Shown here piece by piece: positions 10,023-18,506 of a stretch of 64,000 nucleotides of DNA (the first letter of the stretch is position 1; each line of letters starts with the position of its first letter). The notes under the pieces are model-generated. The model was not told the DNA's origin, ran no database searches, and was given only the letters and a program-made list of their open reading frames with translations. Source of the DNA: Thiohalobacter thiocyanaticus (GTDB lineage Bacteria > Pseudomonadota > Gammaproteobacteria > Thiohalobacterales > Thiohalobacteraceae); assembly GCF_002356355.1 (NCBI RefSeq), contig NZ_AP018052.1:2418001-2482000 (forward strand), written 5' to 3'. The position numbers and the translations under genes were made by a program.

Positions 10023-10430
10023 ATGTTTGAACGCATCGCCCGCTTCATCGACAAAGAGGAACTCGACCAGGCCGGTCAGGGCCACAGCGAGCCGGATCAG
10101 GACACGCCGCTGGAGGTCGAGGGCGACACCCTTGAGGAGCGTGTCATCGCCGCGCTGCGCACCGTCTATGACCCGGAAATCCCGGTCAATCTGTATGACC
10201 TGGGCCTGATCTACAAGATCGTGATCCACCAGGCCAGCGGCAAGGTCGACATCGACATGACCCTCACCGCCCCGGCCTGCCCGGTCGCCGGCAGCATGCC
10301 GGGCATGGTGGCCAAGGCGGTCAGGCGCCTGGAAGAGGTCAACGAGGTCAACGTGGAACTGGTCTGGGATCCGCCCTGGACCATGGACCGCATGAGCGAC
10401 GAGGCCCGGCTTGAACTGGGCATGCTCTGA
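10023..10430 (+). CDS. sufT: SufT-like DUF59/MIP18 family Fe-S maturation protein
   Basis: The ATG at 10023 follows a GGAG site and gives a 135-residue protein. A DUF59 domain fills residues 45-135, with [16 protein letters not shown] and [10 protein letters not shown], the block carrying the conserved cysteine. SufT proteins help mature Fe-S enzymes when demand is high. A short charged N-terminal extension (residues 1-40) is of unknown role. The gene sits in the normal sufT position in the operon. Confidence 0.92.
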   Translation: MFERIARFIDKEELDQAGQGHSEPDQDTPLEVEGDTLEERVIAALRTVYDPEIPVNLYDLGLIYKIVIHQASGKVDIDMTLTAPACPVAGSMPGMVAKAVRRLEEVNEVNVELVWDPPWTMDRMSDEARLELGML

Positions 10431-10470
10431 CCCCAGTTTACGCACTACGAGTTTTGACGGGAGGCAATTG

Positions 10471-10797
10471 ATGTCCATACAGCTTACCGAAGCGGCCGCC
10501 GAACGCGTCCGCACCATGCTGGCCAAACGCGGCGAAGGCCTCGGGCTGCGCCTGGGCACCCGCAAGAGCGGCTGCAGCGGCTTCGCCTACGTGGTCGATT
10601 ACGCCGACGAGATCGGTGACGACGACCAGGTATTCGAATGCCATGGCGTGAAGGTCGTAGTCGACAGCAGGAGCATGCCCATGCTCGACGGCATGGAGCT
10701 CGACTATGTCCGCCAGAATGCCCTGAACGAGGGTTTCGAGTTCAACAACCCCAACGTCAAGGACAGCTGCGGCTGCGGCGAATCCTTCAGCGTCTGA
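10471..10797 (+). CDS. sufA: A-type Fe-S carrier (SufA/IscA family)
   Basis: From the ATG at 10471, placed by the GGGAGG site just upstream, the protein has 108 residues. The three ligand cysteines of A-type carriers are present at 35, 100 and 102 (GCSGFAY and CGCGESF). These proteins accept Fe-S clusters from the scaffold and pass them to apo-proteins. By sequence alone it could also be called IscA; the operon position favours SufA. Confidence 0.93.
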   Translation: MSIQLTEAAAERVRTMLAKRGEGLGLRLGTRKSGCSGFAYVVDYADEIGDDDQVFECHGVKVVVDSRSMPMLDGMELDYVRQNALNEGFEFNNPNVKDSCGCGESFSV

Positions 10798-10830
10798 AGG
10801 CCATTCACACCGGGCAGTAACGGGACAGGC

Positions 10831-11265
10831 ATGACCGACCTACAGGAATTCGTCGACACCTTCGAACTGCTGGGCGACTGGGACCAGCGTTACCAGTACC
10901 TGATCGAACTGGGCGAGCAGCTGCCGCCCATGCCCGGGGAACTCAAGACCGAGGACAACCGGGTCAAGGGCTGCATGAGCACCGTGCATATACATGCCTA
11001 CCCCGACCCGGAACAGCCGGGTGCGATCCAGTACCATGGCGACTGCGACACTGCCGTGATCAAGGGCGTTCTGGCCCTGCTGATCCAGCTCTCCAGCGGC
11101 CGCAGCGCCGCCGAGATCAATCAACTCGACATGGACGAGATCTTCGAAAAACTCCAGCTCGACGAGCAGCTCTCCCCCAACCGCCATATCGGCGTCTATG
11201 CCCTGTTCGAAATGATGAAGAACCAGGCCAGGGCGGCTCAGCAGAACGCCTCAACCCCGGCCTGA
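10831..11265 (+). CDS. sufE: Sulfur acceptor protein SufE
   Basis: The 144-residue protein carries the SufE active-site motif VKGCMSTV with Cys48, which takes persulfide from a cysteine desulfurase and hands it to SufB. It ends the suf operon, 33 bases after sufA. Its usual partner SufS is not encoded in the operon, so it must work with a desulfurase encoded elsewhere. Confidence 0.95.
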   Translation: MTDLQEFVDTFELLGDWDQRYQYLIELGEQLPPMPGELKTEDNRVKGCMSTVHIHAYPDPEQPGAIQYHGDCDTAVIKGVLALLIQLSSGRSAAEINQLDMDEIFEKLQLDEQLSPNRHIGVYALFEMMKNQARAAQQNASTPA

Positions 11266-11271
11266 ACCGGG

Positions 11272-11287
11272 CGCCGCAAGGGCGGCG
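11272..11287 (+). terminator. Hairpin after sufE
   Basis: CGCCGC, loop AAGG, GCGGCG starts seven bases past the sufE stop. There is no U-run after it, so it is a weak terminator candidate. Confidence 0.35.
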
Positions 11288-11420
11288 AATGGAATATCGA
11301 CACCCCCCTGCACCGTCACTATAGTCAGTTGAAGGCCGGAACTAATGCCAGGCCGGCGTGTCCTTCTTTCAGGGATCCCTGTCACAGAGACGGGCCGGAA
11401 CTGCATCCGGATCCGGATAC

Positions 11421-11448
11421 ACTGGATTCCCGTCTGCGCGGGAATGAC
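11421..11448. repeat. Half copy of the 69-bp GTCATTCC repeat
   Basis: ACTGGATTCCCGTCTGCGCG followed by GGAATGAC matches the right half of the complete elements at 12103, 17041 and 42560. The left half is not recognisable here. Confidence 0.7.
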
Positions 11449-11502
11449 AGTCAGGTACGTCGAAACGGCTTGATACAAGCGCCACCAATACAGGAGGTCG
11501 AT

Positions 11503-12003
11503 ATGAAGCGGAAGAATTCCACGGGACTCACCCTGCTGCTCGGTCTCGGCATCACGGCCAGCGCCGGCGCCGAGGACATGCTCACCCAGAAGAACATCGG
11601 CCTGGATCTGGCCCGCGACATCGCCAACACCGCTGTCATGGACTGCCGCGAAAAGGGCTACCAGGTCAGCGCGGTTGTGGTTGACCGCAACGGCAACCTG
11701 CGTGCGGCCCTGCGCGACGACCTGGCCCCGCGCTTCACCCTGCAGATCTCGGAGGAGAAGGCCAACGCCGTCATCATGGGTGGCGTGGATACCGGTACCC
11801 TGATCAGTAACCGCGGCGACATCGCCCGCGAGCTCAACCATATCGACGGTCTGATCATGATGCGCGGCGGGGTCGAGATCCGCTCCGGCGGCAGCCTGAT
11901 CGGCGCGGTGGGCGTGAGCGGCGCCCCGGGCGGCGACATCGACGAGGAATGCGCGGCCAATGCGGTGAAGGAATACGAGATGCGGCTGGAGTTCGCGGAC
12001 TGA
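11503..12003 (+). CDS. Exported GlcG/HbpS-like (DUF336) protein
   Basis: The ATG at 11503 is chosen because GGAGG lies just upstream and because it yields a clean signal peptide (about residues 1-23, cleaved after ASAGA). The 166-residue product resembles GlcG/HbpS proteins, with the glycine-rich LIGAVGVSGAPGGDIDEECA block near the C-terminus. Members bind heme or small metabolites; several are periplasmic or extracellular. The gene stands alone between two repeat-filled gaps. The exact ligand is unknown. Confidence 0.82.
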   Translation: MKRKNSTGLTLLLGLGITASAGAEDMLTQKNIGLDLARDIANTAVMDCREKGYQVSAVVVDRNGNLRAALRDDLAPRFTLQISEEKANAVIMGGVDTGTLISNRGDIARELNHIDGLIMMRGGVEIRSGGSLIGAVGVSGAPGGDIDEECAANAVKEYEMRLEFAD

Positions 12004-12027
12004 TCTGAACAGGAACAGGGGCAAGAA

Positions 12028-12250
12028 CAAGAGCGCCACGGAATACACGGAAAGCACGGACATAATTGATGACAAGTCGGAGGGCAATATTTGAGATTCC
12101 CTGTCATTCCGGCGCAGGCCGGAATCCAGAAACCACTGTGGTCAATGGATTCCGGCCTGCGCCGGAATGACGAGCCTCGAGTCAGGCGGGCCCTGTTCAG
12201 TTTTTACCAATATATTTTCCGTGTATTCCGTGTATTCCGTGGCGCTCTTG
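12028..12250. repeat. Composite nested inverted repeat
   Basis: Perfect 25-base arms (12028-12052 and 12226-12250, core CCACGGAATACACGG) face each other across about 173 bases. A full 69-bp repeat of another family (12103-12171) sits inside. The right arm ends only five bases from the stop codon of the neighbouring glycosyltransferase gene. Confidence 0.85.
12103..12171. repeat. 69-bp GTCATTCC palindromic repeat, copy 1
   Basis: It begins GTCATTCCGGCGCAGGCC and ends with the inverted form GGCCTGCGCCGGAATGAC. Each half also contains its own small hairpin. The same length and layout occur at 17041-17109 and 42560-42628. Confidence 0.9.
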
Positions 12251-12254
12251 TCTC

Positions 12255-13403
12255 TCACAACAACGGCCGGGTCTTCTCCGCCACCGCCTCCCAGGCGAAT
12301 TCGCGCTGCACCCGCTCCAGGGCATTGCGACTGAGACGACGCGCCAGCGCCTCGTCGCCGAGGATGCGCGCCAGCGCTTCGGTCACCTGATTGAGGTCGG
12401 CACCCTCGATGCGCAGCCCGGTCTCATCGTCCAGCACCGCCGATCCGGTGCCGCCCGCCTGACCGGCGATGGCTGGCGTACCGCAGGCCGCGGCCTCGAT
12501 GAACACCATGCCGAAGCCCTCGGTGTCGCCGCCGATCTCGCGGTTGGGCATGGCGAACACATCCGCCGCGTTATACCAGCGCGGCAGATCCTCCGGGCTC
12601 ACATGCCCGAGCAGGTGCACCCGCTCGCTCATCCCCTGTTCCGCGGCCAGACGGCGCAGGTAATCCTCGTCCTCGCCGATCCCGATCAGGGCATAGTGCA
12701 CGTCGATGCCACGCTCGTGCAGCGCCGGCAGTGCCTGGATCACCTGGTCGAATCCCTTGCGCCGGGTCAGCCGGCCCACTGAGAGTATCAGCTTGGCGCC
12801 CTCGGCACCGATGCCGCGACGCAGATCTCCGATCTCCAGGCCGGGCCGGAAACGCCGGGTATCCACCCCGGGATAGATCAACCGGATGCGCGCCGCATCC
12901 ACTCCCCTGACCAGCAGCAGATCCCGGGTGAAACGGCTGTTGGCGACCACGGTATCGGCATGGCGGTAGACGAAACGCAGCACGCGCTGCTTCAGCGGCG
13001 TGTTCCAGGTGGTGATCTCCTCGCCGTGGGCGTAGATCACCACCGGCTTGCCCAGCAGGCGACCGACCAGCAGCGCCACCATCCCCTCGGGCAATACCCG
13101 CCCGGCGTGCAGCGTGGCCACCGGTTGCCGCAATGTGATCGCAAAGGCCCGCCACAGCAGCTTGGCGTACATGGCCAGTGATTCAGGCCGCAACCACCAG
13201 TGCCGGGTCAGGCTGACACGGTGAATGGAGTTGGGATGATCGGCATCATGCGCCCGGCTGCCCGGCACCTCTGCCGTCAGGATATGGATATTCTTCCCTC
13301 CCAGACGCCGGTAAACCTCATCGAACCAGACCGCCGTGCCGCCCTTGGTCGGCAGGAACAATTCACTGATGACCAAGGCGGCCTTGTCCTGTAACTGGCT
13401 CAT
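12255..13403 (-). CDS. Glycosyltransferase family 4 (GT-B fold)
   Basis: The 382-residue protein has an N-terminal acceptor domain (residues 8-180) and a C-terminal nucleotide-sugar domain with SVGRLTRRKGFDQVI (near 209) and the E-x7-E region GFGMVFIEAAACGTPAIA (near 298). It is cytosolic or peripheral at the membrane and transfers a sugar from an activated donor. The C-terminus stops soon after the last helix, next to a repeat. It is transcribed alone, about 4 kb from the main operon, so its role in the same polymer is an inference. Confidence 0.9.
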   Translation of the reverse strand: MSQLQDKAALVISELFLPTKGGTAVWFDEVYRRLGGKNIHILTAEVPGSRAHDADHPNSIHRVSLTRHWWLRPESLAMYAKLLWRAFAITLRQPVATLHAGRVLPEGMVALLVGRLLGKPVVIYAHGEEITTWNTPLKQRVLRFVYRHADTVVANSRFTRDLLLVRGVDAARIRLIYPGVDTRRFRPGLEIGDLRRGIGAEGAKLILSVGRLTRRKGFDQVIQALPALHERGIDVHYALIGIGEDEDYLRRLAAEQGMSERVHLLGHVSPEDLPRWYNAADVFAMPNREIGGDTEGFGMVFIEAAACGTPAIAGQAGGTGSAVLDDETGLRIEGADLNQVTEALARILGDEALARRLSRNALERVQREFAWEAVAEKTRPLL

Positions 13404-13433
13404 GCCTGCATCCCGGGGTCCAGGCCGCGCGGC

Positions 13434-14129
13434 CTAGGGCGCTGCATCCATGCCCGGAACGGTCGGCGGTGGCGCTGATGCAGCCGCTCCCTCCTGTTCT
13501 GCCTGACCGGGTTCGGGCGTCTGATCCTGGCGCCGGGACATCTCACCCAGTCTGCGCTGCAGAATAACGGCATCCGGAACAACCGCCAGCCCCTCCTGCA
13601 GCACCTGGCGAGCCGGCTCCGCCTTGCCGCGATCCAGATAGAAATCACTGAGCGCGGCATAGGCGGGCACATAATCCCGTTTGAGTTCGATGGCATGGCG
13701 CAGGGCCCGCTGTGCCTCGTGGTCGCGGCCGAGGCGCTGCAGCACCCGTGCCTTCTTCAGGTACAGTTCCGGCATCAGGACGAACCCCCTTGAGGCCCGG
13801 CTTTCCATGTATTCCAGATTGTTGAGGGCCGCTTCGTATTCACCTGAGGCCTGACGCGAGCCCAGGGGTTGACGATCGCCCCGCAGCAGCAGCAGCATGC
13901 CCTGGCAATAGTGATGCATGTGGAAATAGTCACTGCCGAACACGGAACGCCAGCGCTGGACCTCGGGATGCGCCAGGTCATTGCCCCAGCGCTGGGCACG
14001 CGGGACGCAGTAGGGCGGCAGCAGGCTGAGCTCCGCCGCCGAGGGATTGAAGGATCCAATGGCGCCGACGCCCGCCGGCAGCAGCAGGGGCGCGGCAAGG
14101 AAAATCCGCAGGCATTTCAACCAGTGCAT
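13434..14129 (-). CDS. Exported TPR-repeat protein
   Basis: I take the ATG at 14129, which gives a 231-residue protein starting with a signal peptide (MHWLKCLRIFLAAPLLLPAG, cleavage near residue 22). About three TPR-like helix pairs span residues 115-195, including KKARVLQRLGRDHEAQRAL and AYAALSDFYLDRGKAEPA. The tail is Pro/Glu/Ala-rich. It lies between polysaccharide genes and may be a scaffold in the periplasm; no specific function can be given. It diverges from the asparagine-synthase-like gene. Confidence 0.75.
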   Translation of the reverse strand: MHWLKCLRIFLAAPLLLPAGVGAIGSFNPSAAELSLLPPYCVPRAQRWGNDLAHPEVQRWRSVFGSDYFHMHHYCQGMLLLLRGDRQPLGSRQASGEYEAALNNLEYMESRASRGFVLMPELYLKKARVLQRLGRDHEAQRALRHAIELKRDYVPAYAALSDFYLDRGKAEPARQVLQEGLAVVPDAVILQRRLGEMSRRQDQTPEPGQAEQEGAAASAPPPTVPGMDAAP

Positions 14130-14324
14130 GCTAGGCCCTTTAAAGTTTGTACAGATCGCGCCGATCGACTTTAGCATAATGAATTGACGAAAAAACCCAA
14201 TACGGACCGCGGCGGCGGCAAGTGGACTTTTGTCAACAGTTCCAGGATCATACCGCAATCGACATTCGACCGGTTAGAACGCCCGCAACAACTGCAACCA
14301 TACCTTAGAAGGACCTGTTCCGGA

Positions 14325-16136
14325 ATGACCAACCTGTGCGGATGGATCGGCTTCACGGCCGGCCGGGCCCAGACCACGGAAATGGCCGAGGCCATGCTCT
14401 CGGCCTGTCCGCTGACGCCTGTGAATCGTTGTGTCCGCGAGCCGGCCTTCTGCGCCACGGCCGGACCGGCCGGGCAGGTGGTGGAAAGCCGCGGACTGCT
14501 CATCGCCCTGGCCGGCCAGCCCCGCTGGCAGCGTGAGACGCTGGAGGCGAAGGCCCTCGCCGAGCGTCTGGCCGGCGCCTTTCTCGAGCGCGGCCCGGCC
14601 TGTCTGGATCAGGTGCATGGTCACTTTGCACTCGCGATCATCGACCCGGCCCGCGCCACCGTCCTGTTGGCCACTGACCGGCTGGGGATCCATCCGCTGG
14701 CCTATCAGATCACCGCCGACGGCGTGGTGTTCGGGAGTTCCCTCAACAGCCTGCGCCGGCACCCGGACTTCATCGCCGACATCAATCCCCAGGCCCTGTT
14801 CGACTATCTCTATTTCCACATGGTGCCCAGCCCCGTCACCATCTACCGCCATACCTCCAAGCTCCTGCCCGGCCAGTACGTGCTGATCGAGGCGGATCGT
14901 TTCGATGCCGGATTCTACTGGCATCCCGAGTACCGGGACCGCCATGATCCGGAAGCTGCGCTGGCGACGGAACTCAAGACGCATCTGCACAACGCCGTCG
15001 AGCGCTGTCTGGATCCCGCCCTCGCCCCCACCGGCGCCTTTCTCAGCGGCGGTCTGGACAGCAGCACCGTGACCGGTGTCTATGCCGGTCTGACCGACAG
15101 TCCGGTGCAGGCCTATTCCATCGGCTTCGAGGCCGAGGGTTATGACGAAACCCCCTTCGCCCGCACCAGCGCCGATCATTTCGGCGCCCGGCTCAACACC
15201 TATTACGTCACGCCGGAGGATGTCACCAGCGCCCTGCCCCTGCTGGCACGCGCCTATGACGAGCCCTTCGGCAACGCCTCCGCCGTCGGCGCCTACTATT
15301 GCGCCCGTTTCGCCCGTGATGAGGGCATACGTTGCCTGCTGGCAGGCGACGGCGGAGATGAGTTGTTCGCCGGTAACGCCCGCTACGCCAAGCAGAAGGT
15401 GTTCGCCGTCTATGATGCCCTGCCCGGCATCCTGAAGCGGTCCCTGATCGAGCCGCTGGCGCTGCATCTGCCGCAGGGGGTTCCGCCGCTGCGCAAGCTC
15501 CGCAGCTATGTGGAACAGGCCCGCCTGCCCATGCCCGAACGCATGGAAAGCTACAACTTTCTGCATCGGACCCCGCTGCAGGAAATCTTCACCGCCGATT
15601 TCCTGGAGGGGATTGCCCCGGACGACCCGATCCGGAACATCCGCGAGGCCTACCAGCGCGCCGACTCGGACTCCATGCTCAAGAGCATGCTGCATCTGGA
15701 CTGGAAGATCACCCTGGCCGACAATGACCTGCGCAAGGTCAGCCATACCTGCCAACTGGCCGGTGTGGAGGTCCGCTATCCCATGCTGGACCAGGAACTG
15801 GTGGAATTCAGCACCGGCATCCCCGACCGGCTGTTGATGCGGGGCCTGGAACTGCGTTCCTTCTACAAACGTTCACTGAGGGACTTCCTGCCGGCTGCGA
15901 CGCTGGAGAAGAGCAAGCACGGTTTCGGACTGCCCTTCGGCGTCTGGATGTCCGAGGACCAACAGCTGCGCGAACTTGCCTATGACTCCCTGGCCGGATT
16001 CCGCCGCCGCGGCTATCTCAATCCCGGCTACCTGGACCGCCTGACCGACGCCCACCGCGACGGCCATTCCGCCTACTACGGCGTGATGATCTGGGTCATC
16101 ATGATGCTGGAACTCTGGCTGCAGGAACACGCCTGA
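14325..16136 (+). CDS. Asparagine-synthase-like amide ligase with degenerate glutaminase domain
   Basis: From the ATG at 14325 the protein has 603 residues. The C-terminal synthetase domain is intact, with the PP-loop FLSGGLDSSTV and LLAGDGGDELFAGN. The N-terminal class II amidotransferase domain is unusual: the nucleophile-like Cys is at residue 5 (MTNLCGWIG) instead of 2, the RGPD motif is absent, NGEIYN is replaced by LAGQPRW, and the conserved Asp loop is missing. It should therefore use free ammonia, another amine, or no glutamine at all. It pairs with the sulfotransferase-like gene two bases downstream. Compare the canonical amidotransferase at 23158-25050. Confidence 0.85.
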   Translation: MTNLCGWIGFTAGRAQTTEMAEAMLSACPLTPVNRCVREPAFCATAGPAGQVVESRGLLIALAGQPRWQRETLEAKALAERLAGAFLERGPACLDQVHGHFALAIIDPARATVLLATDRLGIHPLAYQITADGVVFGSSLNSLRRHPDFIADINPQALFDYLYFHMVPSPVTIYRHTSKLLPGQYVLIEADRFDAGFYWHPEYRDRHDPEAALATELKTHLHNAVERCLDPALAPTGAFLSGGLDSSTVTGVYAGLTDSPVQAYSIGFEAEGYDETPFARTSADHFGARLNTYYVTPEDVTSALPLLARAYDEPFGNASAVGAYYCARFARDEGIRCLLAGDGGDELFAGNARYAKQKVFAVYDALPGILKRSLIEPLALHLPQGVPPLRKLRSYVEQARLPMPERMESYNFLHRTPLQEIFTADFLEGIAPDDPIRNIREAYQRADSDSMLKSMLHLDWKITLADNDLRKVSHTCQLAGVEVRYPMLDQELVEFSTGIPDRLLMRGLELRSFYKRSLRDFLPAATLEKSKHGFGLPFGVWMSEDQQLRELAYDSLAGFRRRGYLNPGYLDRLTDAHRDGHSAYYGVMIWVIMMLELWLQEHA

Positions 16137-16138
16137 GC

Positions 16139-17008
16139 ATGCTCCGGTCGCTGCTGTATTCACTGCGCTCCGAGGTGAACACCCGGCGGCTGCTGTCCGG
16201 CCTGCGCCGCGAACTTGCAACCGACACCCCCCTGCTGCTGGTGCATCAGATGGGTCGGGTCGGCTCCATGACCCTGGTCAACACGCTGCGCGCGATGCAG
16301 CTGCCCTGGCCGATCTATCACACTCATTACCTGAACCCGGACAATCTCGCCCGCAACATTGAGCGCCGGCAGAAGGTGCAGTGGTTTGTCTGGCAGCGAC
16401 ACCTGCGAGTGGCCCGCCTGCTCAGTGCGGCCATCACCCATCGTCTCGATGCCCGCCAGTGGTATATCGTATCCACCATACGCGAACCCGTCGGGCGCAA
16501 CCTGTCCAACTTCATCCTCGACATCGAACGCTTCCACATCCCCGGTTTCTTCCGCCGCTATGAACGGGGCGAGATCGGCGTTGACCAGGCGCTGGAGGTC
16601 TTCTTCCGGGACTTCAACCACGACGCCCACACCGACTGGATTCGCGACGAACTCAACGCCAATTTCGGCCTTGATGTCTATCGGGAGCCGTTCGATCCGG
16701 CGCAGGGCTACCAGATCCTGCACCGCGACAATGTGCATGTACTGATCTTCCAGCTGGAGCGTTTCGACGAAGTGTTCAAGGCCGGGCTGGAGGCCTTCTT
16801 CGGCCGACCGGCGCCGGCGCGGCCCGTGCATACCCACATCAGCAGCGACGATGCACGGGCCGGCACCGCCTACCGCGAGATGCTCTCACGCATCCGACTG
16901 CCGCAGGATTACATCGAGCGCCTGTACGATTCCGAGTACATGCGGCATTTCTATACGCCCGAGCAGATCCGGGCCTTCCGCGACAAGTGGCGAAGGTCGG
17001 GCCCTTAG
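16139..17008 (+). CDS. Sulfotransferase-fold putative capsular polysaccharide synthesis protein
   Basis: The 289-residue soluble protein has a P-loop-like motif, HQMGRVGSMTLVNTL (residues 31-45), and a second motif, STIREPVGRNLSNFI, which resemble the 5' and 3' phosphate sites of PAPS sulfotransferases. Proteins of this sort are annotated as putative capsular polysaccharide synthesis proteins. It starts two bases after the amide-ligase stop and is probably co-translated with it, so the pair may decorate the same glycan. Sulfate transfer is inferred from the fold motifs only. Confidence 0.7.
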   Translation: MLRSLLYSLRSEVNTRRLLSGLRRELATDTPLLLVHQMGRVGSMTLVNTLRAMQLPWPIYHTHYLNPDNLARNIERRQKVQWFVWQRHLRVARLLSAAITHRLDARQWYIVSTIREPVGRNLSNFILDIERFHIPGFFRRYERGEIGVDQALEVFFRDFNHDAHTDWIRDELNANFGLDVYREPFDPAQGYQILHRDNVHVLIFQLERFDEVFKAGLEAFFGRPAPARPVHTHISSDDARAGTAYREMLSRIRLPQDYIERLYDSEYMRHFYTPEQIRAFRDKWRRSGP

Positions 17009-17040
17009 CAGAAACTCGCTCACTTGAACTCGCCGCTGCC

Positions 17041-17109
17041 GTCATCCCGGCGCAGGCCGGGATCCAGGGATCGCGGCGGTGACTGGATTCCGGCCTGCGC
17101 CGGAATGAC
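17041..17109. repeat. 69-bp GTCATTCC palindromic repeat, copy 2
   Basis: Left end GTCATCCCGGCGCAGGCC and right end GGCCTGCGCCGGAATGAC match copy 1. It lies between two convergent genes. Confidence 0.9.
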
Positions 17110-17183
17110 GGTGATCGGCTGGCAGATGCCATTCGCCCTCTGGCCGCGCAGCTCCCATGACAGCCGACGATATCCGCTGTCTC

Positions 17184-18506
17184 CTATGCGCCTGACGGGG
17201 CCGCGCGTTGCCGGCGCCGCCCTCCTTTCGCCGATTGCGCCTCCGGTTGCGCTTGCGGTACTTGTGCCAGCTGCTGCCGCACCAGCACCCTGAGGATGAC
17301 GATCATCGCAATCAGGTGATAATAAAGATCGAAATAAGCCAGCCCCAGAAAGGCGCCGGCGCTGGCATACCCCGCCAGGCTCACCTGGATCATCGCCGCC
17401 AGGTCCCGCGACCAGAGCAGATCCCCTCGCTCACGGGTATTGCGGATGATCCAGGTCGCCGATCGCCAGGTGAAGGAACCCAGCAGCAGGTAGATCAACA
17501 GGCCGGCAAAGCCGTGTTCGCCCAGCACCTCGAAGTAGATACTGTGCGCATCCTTGACGTCGTGCGGATCAGGGGCATAGTAGCGGAAATTGCGCCAGTG
17601 GAAGGCCTCGAAGCCGCCGCCGACCAGGGGGCGGTCCTGCGCCAGGTTGACGGCGAAGTGCCAGGCATTGATCCGGCCCTGGGCGGATTGATCCTCCTCA
17701 TACTCCTTGATGGTATGCATGCGTTCGAACCAACTCTCGGGCATGACGGTCATCGCCACCGGCACCATCAGAGCCGCGAGAAGCAGCAGGGCGAAGCGCC
17801 GCCGGCTCTTCAGGATAAGCACCACCGCCATGACCGCCAGCCCGACCAGGGCACCGCGCGACTGGGTCCCGAGGATGGCGATCACGGTCAGCGCCATGGC
17901 CGCGGTGAACAGGTTGCGCTGCCATTTCCTGTCCCGCTGCAGCTGCAGGTAGCGCATCAGCGGCAGCGTCATGATCATGGCCAGCCCCAGTTCGTTGTTG
18001 CCGCCGATGAAGGAACCCAGCGGCCCCATGACGTGATAGCCGCCGCCGGTCATCAGGGTGAAGATACCCCCCTTCACCCCGTAGAATCCGAGCGAGAGCA
18101 CGATCACCCACACCAGGAGATCGAGCCGGTCCCGATGCAGCATCAGCATCATGGTGACGAAGGTCATCACCTGGATCTTGACCACCTTCTCCAGCTGCAG
18201 GACGGAATACTCCTGCTGCAATGAAAATACGGTGGTCAGGCACATCCACAGCACGAATAACAGCAGCACAGCCGTTTCCCGGCTCCAGGGCAGGCGGATC
18301 TTCTCCTTCATGAACAGCATGGCGACCAGGGTGGTGGCGCCGATGATCATGGCGAAGGGTGCCTCGCGGGCGAAACCATAGGCCAGACGGTGCGGGTTCA
18401 TGTAGCCGATCCAGGACCAGGCCAGGATGCCGATGTAAGGACGCCGGAGGATCAACGGCAGCAGTGCCAGCACGGCCACGGTGACAGCGATATCGCGAAT
18501 CGGCAT
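17184..18506 (-). CDS. O-antigen-ligase-like membrane protein, exosortase A-associated
   Basis: The 440-residue protein has about ten membrane helices and a large loop before the last helices containing GGGFEAFHWRNF and DAHSIYFEVLGEHG, the Wzy/WaaL-type signature. It matches the probable O-glycosylation ligase subgroup that accompanies XrtA. It should polymerise the repeat unit or ligate glycan to an acceptor, perhaps PEP-CTERM proteins. It is the last gene of the 17-gene run; its start abuts the stop of the CapK-like gene. The tail (residues 415-440) is basic and low in complexity. Confidence 0.9.
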   Translation of the reverse strand: MPIRDIAVTVAVLALLPLILRRPYIGILAWSWIGYMNPHRLAYGFAREAPFAMIIGATTLVAMLFMKEKIRLPWSRETAVLLLFVLWMCLTTVFSLQQEYSVLQLEKVVKIQVMTFVTMMLMLHRDRLDLLVWVIVLSLGFYGVKGGIFTLMTGGGYHVMGPLGSFIGGNNELGLAMIMTLPLMRYLQLQRDRKWQRNLFTAAMALTVIAILGTQSRGALVGLAVMAVVLILKSRRRFALLLLAALMVPVAMTVMPESWFERMHTIKEYEEDQSAQGRINAWHFAVNLAQDRPLVGGGFEAFHWRNFRYYAPDPHDVKDAHSIYFEVLGEHGFAGLLIYLLLGSFTWRSATWIIRNTRERGDLLWSRDLAAMIQVSLAGYASAGAFLGLAYFDLYYHLIAMIVILRVLVRQQLAQVPQAQPEAQSAKGGRRRQRAAPSGA

